From: CALINF01 sp039990395
GTDB taxonomy: Bacteria; Pseudomonadota; Gammaproteobacteria; Pseudomonadales; Halieaceae
Length of the DNA: 64,000 bases
Reading direction: 5' to 3'
NCBI GenBank assembly: GCA_039990395.1
Contig: JBDXFZ010000146.1
Coordinates: forward strand, 1,550,001-1,614,000
Part shown: positions 26,822 through 35,582 of the stretch, one piece after another
How the letters are laid out: the number at the start of each line of letters is the position of its first letter
Position numbering within the stretch: position 1 is the first letter of the stretch
The notes under the pieces: generated by a model
Database searches by the model: none
What the model saw: only the letters and a program-made list of their open reading frames with translations
What the model was told of the DNA's origin: nothing
Translations under genes and position numbers: made by a program

Positions 26822-28206
26822 AGACGACGTACCTTGAACTTTCGGCCTTTGATCTTGCCGTTGAGCAAGCGGCCTTGTGCAGCATTCACCTCTTCACGAG
26901 TAATCGCCACATAGGATTGAAAGTCGGTTATCGCAATCTTTCCTACAGCCGACCCGGGAATGCCGGCTTCTCCTGTCAGCGCGCCAAGAATATCGCCCGC
27001 ACGGACTTTCTGCTTCTTTCCGCCCGCAATACACAAGGTGACAAACGCAGGTTGCTCCAATGGTCTTCGCTCATCCGGCAACTCTTGTACAGAATCAAAC
27101 GTCAGCGGCCGCGCCAGCTGATCGCTTATCTTCTCCAGCTTGTAGCGCTCAGACTCCATGAACAGGCTGAGCGCCAAACCCCGCTTTCCAGCGCGTCCGG
27201 TGCGCCCAATTCGGTGAACATAGGTATCTGAGTTTCGAGGTAGTTCAAAGTTGATCACTGCGGGGAGATCATCAATATCCAGACCTCTAGCAGCAACATC
27301 AGTGGCGACAAGCACGGAGCAGCTTTGTTGACGAAACTGCATCAGCACCTGGTCACGATCGCGCTGCTCCATGTCACCATGCAAGGCACAGGCTACTACG
27401 TGGTGCTCTTCAAGATGCTGCGTAACCTCCCGTACCAACTGCTTTGTATTGCAAAAAATAACGCTGTTAGATGGCCTGAAATGCAATAAGAGCTTGAGCA
27501 AACTATCCAGGCGAGAGCGCTGGGAGCAGATGAAAAACTTCTCCTCGATATTGCTCTGCAACTCTTGGGACTGAACTGTCACTCGCTCCGGCGATCTTTG
27601 AAAGCGGGCACTGAGTTTTTCAATATCGTCCGGATAGGTTGCAGAAAACAGCATCGTTTGCCTTTGCTGCGGTGTCGACTGGATGATTGCAGTAATGTCA
27701 TCGACAAAACCCATCTCCAGCATTCTGTCCGCTTCGTCTAACACCAGTGTATTCACCCGATCCAGCGCAAGGGTTTCCTTACGCAGATGATCAGTAATGC
27801 GCCCCGGCGTGCCAACAACAATATGGGCCCCGTGCTCCAACGAGCCTATTTGCGGCCCGATAGCCTGACCACCACATAGCGTGACTACCTTGATATTTTG
27901 CTGGTAACGCGCCAGCCGCCTGATCTCGTCGGCAACCTGAGCTGCGAGCTCCCGCGTAGGGCACAGAATCAGCGCCTGGGTACCGAAATCTCTCGGATTC
28001 AGCTTGGTTAACAGCGACAGCGCAAATGCGGCGGTCTTACCACTTCCTGTTTTCGCCTGCGCTATAAGGTCGTGGCCGGCCAAGGCGAGCGGCAGCGCAG
28101 ACGCCTGTATCGGCGTCATCTCCAGATAACCGAGGCTACTGAGATTATCCAGCATCGCCGGTGCCAGCTTTAGCTGCGTAAAGGAGCTATTCGATGAAGT
28201 ATTCAA
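26818..28206 (-). CDS. dbpA: DEAD-box ATP-dependent RNA helicase DbpA
   Basis: 462 residues, E. coli DbpA being 457. Helicase core motifs: AKTGSGKT (50-57), PTRELA, VLDEADRM, SAT, HRIGRTGRAG. The C-terminal domain (VTLCIAGGKKQKVRAGDILG, then VAITREEVN) is the DbpA-specific RNA-binding domain that recognises hairpin 92 of 23S rRNA, so the protein should act in late 50S assembly. The start is TTG; an in-frame stop lies eight codons upstream with no ATG between, and there is no strong ribosome site, so translation may be weak. Overlaps the RIO kinase gene. Confidence 0.93.
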   Translation of the reverse strand: MNTSSNSSFTQLKLAPAMLDNLSSLGYLEMTPIQASALPLALAGHDLIAQAKTGSGKTAAFALSLLTKLNPRDFGTQALILCPTRELAAQVADEIRRLARYQQNIKVVTLCGGQAIGPQIGSLEHGAHIVVGTPGRITDHLRKETLALDRVNTLVLDEADRMLEMGFVDDITAIIQSTPQQRQTMLFSATYPDDIEKLSARFQRSPERVTVQSQELQSNIEEKFFICSQRSRLDSLLKLLLHFRPSNSVIFCNTKQLVREVTQHLEEHHVVACALHGDMEQRDRDQVLMQFRQQSCSVLVATDVAARGLDIDDLPAVINFELPRNSDTYVHRIGRTGRAGKRGLALSLFMESERYKLEKISDQLARPLTFDSVQELPDERRPLEQPAFVTLCIAGGKKQKVRAGDILGALTGEAGIPGSAVGKIAITDFQSYVAITREEVNAAQGRLLNGKIKGRKFKVRRL

Positions 28207-28373
28207 TGACTTAAGGGATGCCGCCAGCTAGGGGGAAAAGTATTCAAACAGCGAATGAGTATACCACGTCACACGCGCCCATCCTCAGCGCACCAACACA
28301 TTCAGCGGCGGCACGCCTCCCATGAGGGACAACAATCCTCCGCATACGCTAACAAACTGGCAACCGAGCTGAG

Positions 28374-29840
28374 TTAGCCTCCAGAGCTTTTGCGTGTCTG
28401 CCTTTCCACCCACCAGGAGAGTAGTCGATCTACCAGGCCATTCTGCGCTTCTGAGCCAGCGGACTCAGAAGACAAATCAAGCCCCCCCCCTCCAGCCTTA
28501 TACTGCTTAGAGTACATATCCAGAACTTTTTTCTTCACCATCCCGCGTAAGGGTACATGGGCCAGCATGCCATAGGTGGCAGCGCCGCCCTCTTTGCCTA
28601 GCTCCGGGTTAGCCTTTACAACCTCTACCGACTGCCGCAAGTCAGCCAGATACTGGTCAACTACTTTCAGATGCTGCGCAGTTACCATGGCATGCAAGCC
28701 AGGCGGTTGCTGGTTGCGGTTGACTTGCCAACCCATCGCATCCATCTGATCACCCACGGCATAGATGTTTAACTCCGGATTTATCGATTTGTAGGCAAAC
28801 AGTGGACCCTGAGGATTCCCCATCACTTCCAGTTCAGGAATTTCAGCAACGCCGGCCTTCATCTTATTTATCGCTTCAAGCGTGTCTCTCGCCAGCTGCC
28901 GATAACCCTCCTTGCCAAAGTACTGCAAAACGCCCCACGCCGCCGCATATGCACCTCCAGGGCGTGTTCCCAGCAGCGCCGAAGAGGCAAACACGCCGCC
29001 GGGCCAATTCTCGTATACGAACATCTGGTAACGCAGGTAATCCAGGTTGCGATAGGTAATAGTCGACGCGCCCTTCGCAGCGTAGCCATACTTGTGGATA
29101 TCAGCCGAGATCGATGTCACGCCAGGCACACGGTAGTCCCATAATGGTAGGTCCTCGCCATTCATCTCCATGAACGGAAGAATAAAGCCACCTACACACG
29201 CATCCACATGCAGTGGTATATCGTGCTTCTGCGCTATTTCACCCATCGCCGCTATCGGATCGATCGTGCCGTGCGGATACTCCGGTGCGCTTCCGAGTAT
29301 CATCACGGTGTTGCGATTGATCATGCGCCTAAGTTTTTTCAGATCAGGAGAGAAGTCATCCAGTAAGGGAACCAGGCGAATCTTGACACCAAAATATTCA
29401 GATGCCTTAAACCAGGCCACATGAGCTGACTCAGCCATAATCATTTCGGGACGTTTTACACGGCGCTGGTCCCTTGCCATGTCCCGGTAGGTTTTTACCG
29501 CCATTAGACAACTCTCGGTGCCACCCGAGGTGACCACCCCACATACATCCTGCGTGCCATGAAGAATGTCGGCCGTTGCGCTGATTACGTCTGTTTCGAA
29601 CTTTTTGAGACTCTTGAAAGCCGTGGGGTTTAGGCCATTTTCACAAGCGAATCGATGATAGGCGTCCTTAATAAACTCAGAGTGATCTTCATTCAGGTAA
29701 TACACCAAACTCCAGACCCTACCGTCTTTGTAATTGGGGTCGTGAGCCTTGCTGGCATCCAGCTGCTCGAGGATATCGGGAGCGGACAATCCCACTTCCG
29801 GCATGGGTCTGTGATTAGACTGCGGGCTAGTTGTATCCAT
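28374..29840 (-). CDS. PLP-dependent lyase/decarboxylase, sphingosine-1-phosphate lyase-like
   Basis: 488 residues from the ATG at 29840, preferred over one four codons upstream because GGAAG lies five bases before it. Fold-type I PLP enzyme of the group II decarboxylase family: VTSGGTESCLMAV binds phosphate, His140 (AESAHVAWFKA) stacks on PLP, Asp213 (LHVDACVGGF) contacts the pyridine N, and Lys250 (SADIHKYGYAAKG) forms the Schiff base. The pattern ADIHKYGYAxKG and the region PGHGTIDPI-like PHGTIDPI are closer to S1P lyase than to glutamate decarboxylase. No N-terminal membrane helix. A substrate other than a sphingoid base phosphate is possible. Confidence 0.8.
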   Translation of the reverse strand: MDTTSPQSNHRPMPEVGLSAPDILEQLDASKAHDPNYKDGRVWSLVYYLNEDHSEFIKDAYHRFACENGLNPTAFKSLKKFETDVISATADILHGTQDVCGVVTSGGTESCLMAVKTYRDMARDQRRVKRPEMIMAESAHVAWFKASEYFGVKIRLVPLLDDFSPDLKKLRRMINRNTVMILGSAPEYPHGTIDPIAAMGEIAQKHDIPLHVDACVGGFILPFMEMNGEDLPLWDYRVPGVTSISADIHKYGYAAKGASTITYRNLDYLRYQMFVYENWPGGVFASSALLGTRPGGAYAAAWGVLQYFGKEGYRQLARDTLEAINKMKAGVAEIPELEVMGNPQGPLFAYKSINPELNIYAVGDQMDAMGWQVNRNQQPPGLHAMVTAQHLKVVDQYLADLRQSVEVVKANPELGKEGGAATYGMLAHVPLRGMVKKKVLDMYSKQYKAGGGGLDLSSESAGSEAQNGLVDRLLSWWVERQTRKSSGG

Positions 29841-30004
29841 GGCATCTTCCATGTGGTGCAGCTGATAATAGCTGACTAAGACTGATTCAAACTAGACACA
29901 GAATAGAGAAGAACTGAATCAGGGGCAAAGCGGCACACAGACCCGGTCAAACTCGCCACTCCATGACTACTTCCTACCGAGCGCACAAAACGTATCAAGC
30001 GCGT

Positions 30005-30010
30005 TATAAT
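30005..30010 (+). promoter_or_regulatory. TATAAT -10 element next to the luciferase-like gene
   Basis: A perfect TATAAT ends six bases before the ATG at 30017, so transcription could start at or near the A of the start codon (leaderless). The -35 position (CGCACA at 29982) matches only 3/6. Confidence 0.35.
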
Positions 30011-30016
30011 CTTCCT

Positions 30017-31048
30017 ATGATTCCATTATCCATATTAGATTTAGCGCCCGTACCCGAGGGCAACACACCTACTGATGCGCTGCGCAATGCAAAAGACCTC
30101 GCGCAGCATGCTGAGAAGTGGGGCTTCAATCGCTATTGGGTGGCCGAACATCATAATATGCAGGGTATCGCGAGTGCGGCTACGTCCATAGTAATCGCTC
30201 ACTTGGCTAACGCCACTTCCACCATTCGAGTCGGCTCGGGCGGCATTATGCTGCCCAATCATGCACCACTACTCATCGCTGAGCAGTTCGGCACTCTGGC
30301 CACACTCTTTCCAGGCCGCATCGATCTGGGTCTGGGTCGGGCACCAGGTACAGATCAGCGCACGGCTCAAGCCCTGCGCAGAAATATGAATGGAAGCATA
30401 GATGACTTTCCTTCGGATGTTGTTGAGCTACAGCAATATCTGCAGCCGGCACGGCCCGGACAAGCTGTTGTGGCTACACCAGGCGCTGGTACGGAAGTGC
30501 CCCTTTGGATTTTGGGTTCCAGCTTGTACGGCGCTGGGCTGGCTGCGATGCTCGGCCTACCCTTTGCTTTCGCCTCGCACTTTGCACCGGCCTATATGGA
30601 TGCGGCGATTGATTTGTATCGGGAAAAATTCGAACCCTCTGCGCAACTTGAAAAGCCCCATGTAATGCTGGGCTATAACGTATTTGCGGCAGATACTGAT
30701 GAGGAAGCGCAATTACTCCAAACCTCGATGATGCAGTCTTTCGTCCGTTTAAGGCGCGGCACCCCTGGAAAAGTGCCACCTCCACAAGCACATTTTATCG
30801 AAACCCTATCGCCTCCTGAGCGTCAGATGCTCGCCGAAGTTGCGCGCTGCTCCGCAGTGGGTTCACCAGAGACAGTGAGTACAGCCATGTCATCATTCAT
30901 AGCCTCCACCGGTGCCGATGAACTGATGCTGGTCTCTTCAATTTTTGATCATCAGAAACGATTGCGTTCGTTCGAGATTGCGGCGGGTGCTCTTACGCCT
31001 GCCACACAGGACGCCGACGCTATTCACCTAACGGGTGAGCCAGCCTGA
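30017..31048 (+). CDS. Luciferase-like (LLM class) flavin-dependent monooxygenase
   Basis: 343 residues from ATG 30017; the family characteristically begins MIPLSILDLAP. An ATG at 29963 would add 18 atypical residues. TIM-barrel flavin motifs: WVAEHHNM, IRVGSGGIMLPNHAPL, AEQFGTLATLFPGRIDLGLGRAPGTD. This is the YhbW-type subgroup. Members use reduced FMN and oxygen to oxidise varied substrates in the cytoplasm; the substrate is not known. It converges with the Atm1-type ABC gene, leaving 16 bases. Confidence 0.87.
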   Translation: MIPLSILDLAPVPEGNTPTDALRNAKDLAQHAEKWGFNRYWVAEHHNMQGIASAATSIVIAHLANATSTIRVGSGGIMLPNHAPLLIAEQFGTLATLFPGRIDLGLGRAPGTDQRTAQALRRNMNGSIDDFPSDVVELQQYLQPARPGQAVVATPGAGTEVPLWILGSSLYGAGLAAMLGLPFAFASHFAPAYMDAAIDLYREKFEPSAQLEKPHVMLGYNVFAADTDEEAQLLQTSMMQSFVRLRRGTPGKVPPPQAHFIETLSPPERQMLAEVARCSAVGSPETVSTAMSSFIASTGADELMLVSSIFDHQKRLRSFEIAAGALTPATQDADAIHLTGEPA

Positions 31049-31064
31049 CAATCACCCTACTGCG

Positions 31065-32870
31065 TCAGCTTGTTTGCGTCGTGCCCACCGACTGATCCTG
31101 CTGGGCCTGCCACAACCCGGCATAGGCTGCACCTTTGGCAAGCAGCGCTTGATGAGTGCCTGTTTCGACTACTTTGCCGTCCTGCAGAACCAGGATTTGA
31201 TCTGCATCGACTACGGTAGACAGACGGTGAGCGATAACAAGGCTGGTGTGCTCTCTGGAGATTTCGCGCAATGACTGCAAGATGGCCTGCTCCGTTTTAC
31301 TATCCAACGACGAGGTAGCTTCATCGAACACAAGAATGGGCGCGCCTTTAAGTATTGTCCGTGCTATCGACACACGCTGCTTTTCTCCACCCGATAACTT
31401 CAGGCCCCGCTCACCAACCAAGGTCGCATGACCGTCGGGCAGCTGACCGATAAAACGCTCCAGATGCGCCAGGGCAATGGCCTCTTCAACTTCAATATCG
31501 GTTGCATCCGGCCGGCCATAACGAACATTCTCAAATAGGCTGTCGTTAAACAGCACAGTATCTTGAGGAACAATACCGATTACAGAACGTAAACTGTGCT
31601 GCGGTACTTCGCTGATGTCTTGTCCGTCGATCAAAATCCTACCCGCTGTAGGATCGTAAAATCGAAACAGCAGTTTGACCAGCGTCGACTTTCCTGCGCC
31701 ACTGGCGCCTACTATCGCTAGTTTCTGACCTGGCTCTATTACAAAAGATACATTCTCCAGGATTTTTCGGTTCTGCTGGTATGAAAAACTGAGCGACTCA
31801 AATTCCACCTTGGCGGCGTCGCATATCAATGGCGAGGCCGTCGGCTTGTCGACAATGGCAGGCTGCAGCGCCAGTAGATTGAACATGTTCTCAATATTGG
31901 CCATCGAGCCTTTAATTTCGCGATACACGAACCCCAAAAAACCCAGCGGCATGAATAGCTGAATCATGAATTGGTTGATCAACACGAAGTCGCCAAGCGT
32001 AAGAACCCCCGCCTTGGTCTGCCACGCAGCCATGCCAATCATCATCGTTTGTGCAACAGCAATAATGAGTGCCTGACCACCATTGAGGGTAAACAGCGAC
32101 AATCGATTCTTACGTCGAGCCGCTTCCCATACGCGCAGCGACTCGTCATAGCGCTGCGCTTCAAACCGTTCATTGGTAAAGTATTTAACTGTCTCGAAAT
32201 TGAGCAGTGAATCAACAGCACGCGTATTACTGGTTGAATCTGCCTCATTAACTGCACGCACAAATCGCGTTCGCCACTCGGTGGCACGAAAAGAGAAAAC
32301 TCCATAACTGAAAACAGAGATAACCACTATCAAAGCAAAGCTAATGCCATAGCTGAACAACAAGATGCCCGCCACCATCGCTATCTCAAACAATGTTGGC
32401 ACGATATTGAAAATGAAAAATCGCATCAGGAAACTAATGCCCGTGGTGCCGCGTTCGATGTCTCGAGCCAGCCCGCCGGTGCGGCGATTGAGGTGGTAGT
32501 CCAGATCGAGGCTGTGGACGTGCCTGAACACCTGCAAACCGATACGCCTCATCGCCCGCTCAGTAACACGGCCAAAGATGGTGTCACGGAGTTCACCGAA
32601 GAATACATTAGCAAATCGAGCAGCGCCGTAGGCTACGACCAGTCCTAACAGCATTGCAGGTTCGGTGGGTATCGCCTGCGCGATGTCGAGATTATCAACG
32701 AGGTCTTTAAGCAGAAATGGAATGGTTAGAATGGCGCCCTTGGCGAGCAGCAGGCAAATCAGCGCCAGCAGTACGCGCACCCGGTTTTCCATGAGCAAGG
32801 GCCAAATGCGACGCAAAAGGCTCCAGTTCATGCGCCCTTGGTTCTCATCGACGTATTGCCCGTGTCGCAT
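31065..32870 (-). CDS. Atm1/ABCB7-type ABC exporter (fused membrane and ATPase domains)
   Basis: 601 residues from ATG 32870, which has GGAGAG seven bases upstream; an upstream in-frame ATG at 32918 lacks one. Six membrane helices (about 30-310), then the ATPase: GASGAGKST (Walker A), LSGGEKQR (signature), ILVFDEATSS (Walker B). The membrane part carries the Atm1 fingerprint (TEWRTRFVRAVNEADSTSN, AVDSLLNFETVKYF, LGFVYREIKGSMA), regions that in Atm1 line the glutathione site. Known homologues export glutathione-linked sulfur or metal conjugates. It lies 106 bases downstream of sufE in the same direction, suggesting a link to Fe-S metabolism. Confidence 0.9.
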   Translation of the reverse strand: MRHGQYVDENQGRMNWSLLRRIWPLLMENRVRVLLALICLLLAKGAILTIPFLLKDLVDNLDIAQAIPTEPAMLLGLVVAYGAARFANVFFGELRDTIFGRVTERAMRRIGLQVFRHVHSLDLDYHLNRRTGGLARDIERGTTGISFLMRFFIFNIVPTLFEIAMVAGILLFSYGISFALIVVISVFSYGVFSFRATEWRTRFVRAVNEADSTSNTRAVDSLLNFETVKYFTNERFEAQRYDESLRVWEAARRKNRLSLFTLNGGQALIIAVAQTMMIGMAAWQTKAGVLTLGDFVLINQFMIQLFMPLGFLGFVYREIKGSMANIENMFNLLALQPAIVDKPTASPLICDAAKVEFESLSFSYQQNRKILENVSFVIEPGQKLAIVGASGAGKSTLVKLLFRFYDPTAGRILIDGQDISEVPQHSLRSVIGIVPQDTVLFNDSLFENVRYGRPDATDIEVEEAIALAHLERFIGQLPDGHATLVGERGLKLSGGEKQRVSIARTILKGAPILVFDEATSSLDSKTEQAILQSLREISREHTSLVIAHRLSTVVDADQILVLQDGKVVETGTHQALLAKGAAYAGLWQAQQDQSVGTTQTS

Positions 32871-32976
32871 CAATACTCTCCAAAGGCGACACGCAGTAGC
32901 AACGTCGCGATTAAACATACCCTGCAGCGAGTACTTTTAGTGTTTTTCGTAATCTTTCCTAACGCGGGGCTGACTC

Positions 32977-33411
32977 TCAACCCTGCGCAATACCACGAAT
33001 TCGCTGAATCATTGCGCGAATACCATTGCCGCGCGTGGGAGATAGATGCCGCAACAAATCGAGGCTATCGAGATAGCCGTCGATATCGAATGCCAGTATC
33101 TCTGTTGGCGTTTTGTTGTTGTAGGCCGCTAGTACAACAGCTAACAGGCCTTTGACAATAAAGGCATCGCTGTCTACTGCCAACTCTAGCCGTCCGTGCT
33201 CGAGTTGTGTGTCTATCCATACCTGACTCTGGCAGCCCCTAACCAATCGATCGTCTGTACGAAGCTCTTCCGCCAGAGGAGGCAGCTCCTTTCCGAGATC
33301 TATGATGTATTTGTATCGATCCTCCCAGCTGTCGAAAAAGCCAAGGGTATCGAGAACATCGTCACTGCTGATGGTATGGCCAAACGGATTGACCTGAGCA
33401 GGTTCGCTCAT
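32977..33411 (-). CDS. sufE: Cysteine desulfuration protein SufE
   Basis: 144 residues. Takes sulfane sulfur from SufS and passes it to SufB. The acceptor Cys60 is in RGCQSQVW, the expected loop. DRYKYIIDLGKELPPL is the conserved SufE helix. It starts 10 bases after sufT, the last Suf gene of the operon before the ABC exporter. Confidence 0.93.
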   Translation of the reverse strand: MSEPAQVNPFGHTISSDDVLDTLGFFDSWEDRYKYIIDLGKELPPLAEELRTDDRLVRGCQSQVWIDTQLEHGRLELAVDSDAFIVKGLLAVVLAAYNNKTPTEILAFDIDGYLDSLDLLRHLSPTRGNGIRAMIQRIRGIAQG

Positions 33412-33421
33412 GGCTAAAGCC

Positions 33422-33964
33422 TCAATAGAACATTCCAGTTTCCAGCTGCGCTTCTTCGGACATCATTTCGCGCTGCCAGGGTGGATCAAACACCAACTCC
33501 ACATCGACTGATTTCACATTGGGTACTTGTCCTACTCGATATTCCACATCACCCACAAGCACTGGTCCCATACCGCAACCCGGCGCCGTCAGTGTCATGC
33601 GTATATCTACAGCGTGTTTGTCCTGATCAGTCTTTACCGAGTAGATCAATCCAAGGTTCACCAGATCCACTGGGATTTCAGGGTCGAAAACGGTATGCAA
33701 CGCCTCCCAAACCTGAGCCTCGTCGATGAGTCCGTCCTCAGGTACATCGAACTCCAGTCGCGTGGGCTCAAACCCTAAAGCATCTGCGTCGGTGCCATCT
33801 ATCCGCACCATGTTGCCGATGTGAACTACCGTATAGTTTCCACCCAGTGACTGCGTGAGCGTCACAAATGTATGGGCAGGTATCACAATCGGGTCACCCA
33901 CAGGCACAAGCCTACCCGGGCAATCACGGTTGGTCGTTAGAACTGTTCGCTCCTGCGCAGACAT
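33422..33964 (-). CDS. sufT: Fe-S assembly protein SufT (DUF59/MIP18 family)
   Basis: 180 residues. The N-terminal part (CPGRLVPVGDPIVIPAHTFV) is specific to the SufT form; the C-terminal DUF59/MIP18 domain has VWEALHTVFDPEIPVDLVNL and LTAPGCGMG with its conserved Cys. SufT helps load or mature Fe-S proteins but is dispensable for basic scaffold assembly in known bacteria. Four bases separate it from sufA and ten from sufE. Confidence 0.92.
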   Translation of the reverse strand: MSAQERTVLTTNRDCPGRLVPVGDPIVIPAHTFVTLTQSLGGNYTVVHIGNMVRIDGTDADALGFEPTRLEFDVPEDGLIDEAQVWEALHTVFDPEIPVDLVNLGLIYSVKTDQDKHAVDIRMTLTAPGCGMGPVLVGDVEYRVGQVPNVKSVDVELVFDPPWQREMMSEEAQLETGMFY

Positions 33965-33968
33965 TCGT

Positions 33969-34325
33969 TCAGGCTACCGTGAAGCTTTCGCCACATCCAC
34001 ATTCGGCAGTGACATTGGGGTTTTTGAACTTGAGAGTACGATTGATACCCTCTCGCACGTAATCGATTTCGGTTCCTTGTAAAAGCGCCACTGCATTGGG
34101 CGCTATAAACACATTCACACCATTAGTCAGGGCCACAGTCACGTCACTCTCGTCCGCGTCATCGACCTCTTCCATCACATACTTAAAGCCCGTGCAGCCA
34201 CTTTCCTCAATCGAAATACGCACGGCCGCTTTGCCCTGACCTGCCAGGCTACTGCGCAGATGCTCTGCAGCTTCGTTGGTAACCGTAACCAACTCTGTGG
34301 TCACATCAAACGTTTCAACACTCAT
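33969..34325 (-). CDS. sufA: A-type Fe-S carrier SufA
   Basis: 118 residues of the HesB/IscA family. The three cluster-binding cysteines are Cys44 (ESGCTGF), Cys109 and Cys111 (ECGCGES). Position in the operon makes it SufA rather than IscA or ErpA. The ATG has GGGGAAAGG immediately upstream. It receives a cluster from SufBCD and delivers it to client proteins. Confidence 0.92.
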   Translation of the reverse strand: MSVETFDVTTELVTVTNEAAEHLRSSLAGQGKAAVRISIEESGCTGFKYVMEEVDDADESDVTVALTNGVNVFIAPNAVALLQGTEIDYVREGINRTLKFKNPNVTAECGCGESFTVA

Positions 34326-34334
34326 GCCTTTCCC

Positions 34335-35582
34335 CTAGCCAAATAGCGATTTGGCCTTGCGAATTCCTTCAAACAAGCGAGTCACATCGTCTTGCGTATT
34401 GTAAATAGAGTAGGATGCCCTCACCGTTCCCGGTACGCCAAGGCGCTCCATCAATGGTTGCGCGCAATGGTGACCTGTGCGCACCGCGATACCCTGCTCG
34501 TCCAGCAACATGCCCACATCAGACGGGTGACAGCTGTCCAGCACAAAACTGAATATCCCCGCCGACTTTGCAGGCGTGCCCACCCTCGTAAGCCCTTCTA
34601 TCTCACTGGCCAGTTCTATGGAATAAGCCAGCAGATCTGCCTCGTGGGCTGCTGCCGCAGCACGATCGATTGTGTTCACGTAGTCAATTGCGGCCCCTAA
34701 CCCGACTACTCCGGCTATATTGGGGGTGCCGGCCTCGAATTTAAAGGGCAGCGTATTGAATGTCGTGCCACTAAAGCTGACAGTTTCTATCATTTCACCA
34801 CCCCCCATATAAGGTGGCATTGCCTCTAGCAAGTCCTCTCGTCCCCACAGCACGCCTACACCTGTAGGCCCAAACAACTTGTGCGCCGAGAATACATAAA
34901 AATCGCAACCCAGCGCCTGTACATCCACCGGCCAGTGACCCACCGCCTGAGCCCCATCAACAAGAACTTTTGCGCCAACTTCATGAGCGAGTTCAACAAT
35001 GGTTTCGACAGGGTTAACTGTTCCCAATGCATTGGACACTTGATTCACAACGATCAACTTAACACGCTGGTCCATTAGAATTTGTAGCGCATCCAGGTCG
35101 ATCTCACCCGCATCGCTTACAGGTATGGGGGTAACTTCTGCGCCTACAGCCTCTGCCGCCAGCTGCCATGGAACAATGTTGGAATGGTGCTCTAGCCAGG
35201 GCACCAGTATTCGATCACCCGAGCCAAGGTTGCTCCGAGCCCAGCTAAAGGCAACCAGATTGATAGCCTCGGTTGTCCCGCTGGTCCAAATAACCTGCCG
35301 AGAAGAGGGACTATTCAAGAAAGTACTGACTTTTTCGCGTGAGTGCTCAAACTCGGTAGTGGCTCGATCGCTTAACGTATGTACGCCGCGATGGACATTG
35401 GCATTATCGTGGCGATAGTAGTGGCTGATTGCGTCAATCACAGCGTTGGGTTTCTGTGTTGTCGCCGCGTTATCCAGGTAAACCAGTGGATTCCCGTTAA
35501 TTAGCTGATCAAGAATAGGAAAGTCAGCTCGCACCAACATGGGATCAAAAGCAGAGGCTGTGGACGCTTTCAATACAGTCAT
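34335..35582 (-). CDS. sufS: Cysteine desulfurase SufS
   Basis: 415 residues, group II desulfurase. Schiff-base Lys235 is in FSAHKLFGPTG; the persulfide Cys373 is in RTGHHCAQPLM, the short-loop arrangement that depends on SufE. Supplies sulfur from L-cysteine. Its ATG overlaps the sufD stop (ATGA), giving coupling. Confidence 0.95.
   Translation of the reverse strand: MTVLKASTASAFDPMLVRADFPILDQLINGNPLVYLDNAATTQKPNAVIDAISHYYRHDNANVHRGVHTLSDRATTEFEHSREKVSTFLNSPSSRQVIWTSGTTEAINLVAFSWARSNLGSGDRILVPWLEHHSNIVPWQLAAEAVGAEVTPIPVSDAGEIDLDALQILMDQRVKLIVVNQVSNALGTVNPVETIVELAHEVGAKVLVDGAQAVGHWPVDVQALGCDFYVFSAHKLFGPTGVGVLWGREDLLEAMPPYMGGGEMIETVSFSGTTFNTLPFKFEAGTPNIAGVVGLGAAIDYVNTIDRAAAAAHEADLLAYSIELASEIEGLTRVGTPAKSAGIFSFVLDSCHPSDVGMLLDEQGIAVRTGHHCAQPLMERLGVPGTVRASYSIYNTQDDVTRLFEGIRKAKSLFG

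Noticed and set aside
29963..30016. Upstream start for the luciferase-like oxidoreductase
   Set aside because: The added 18 residues do not fit the family and there is no ribosome site, though it is not excluded.
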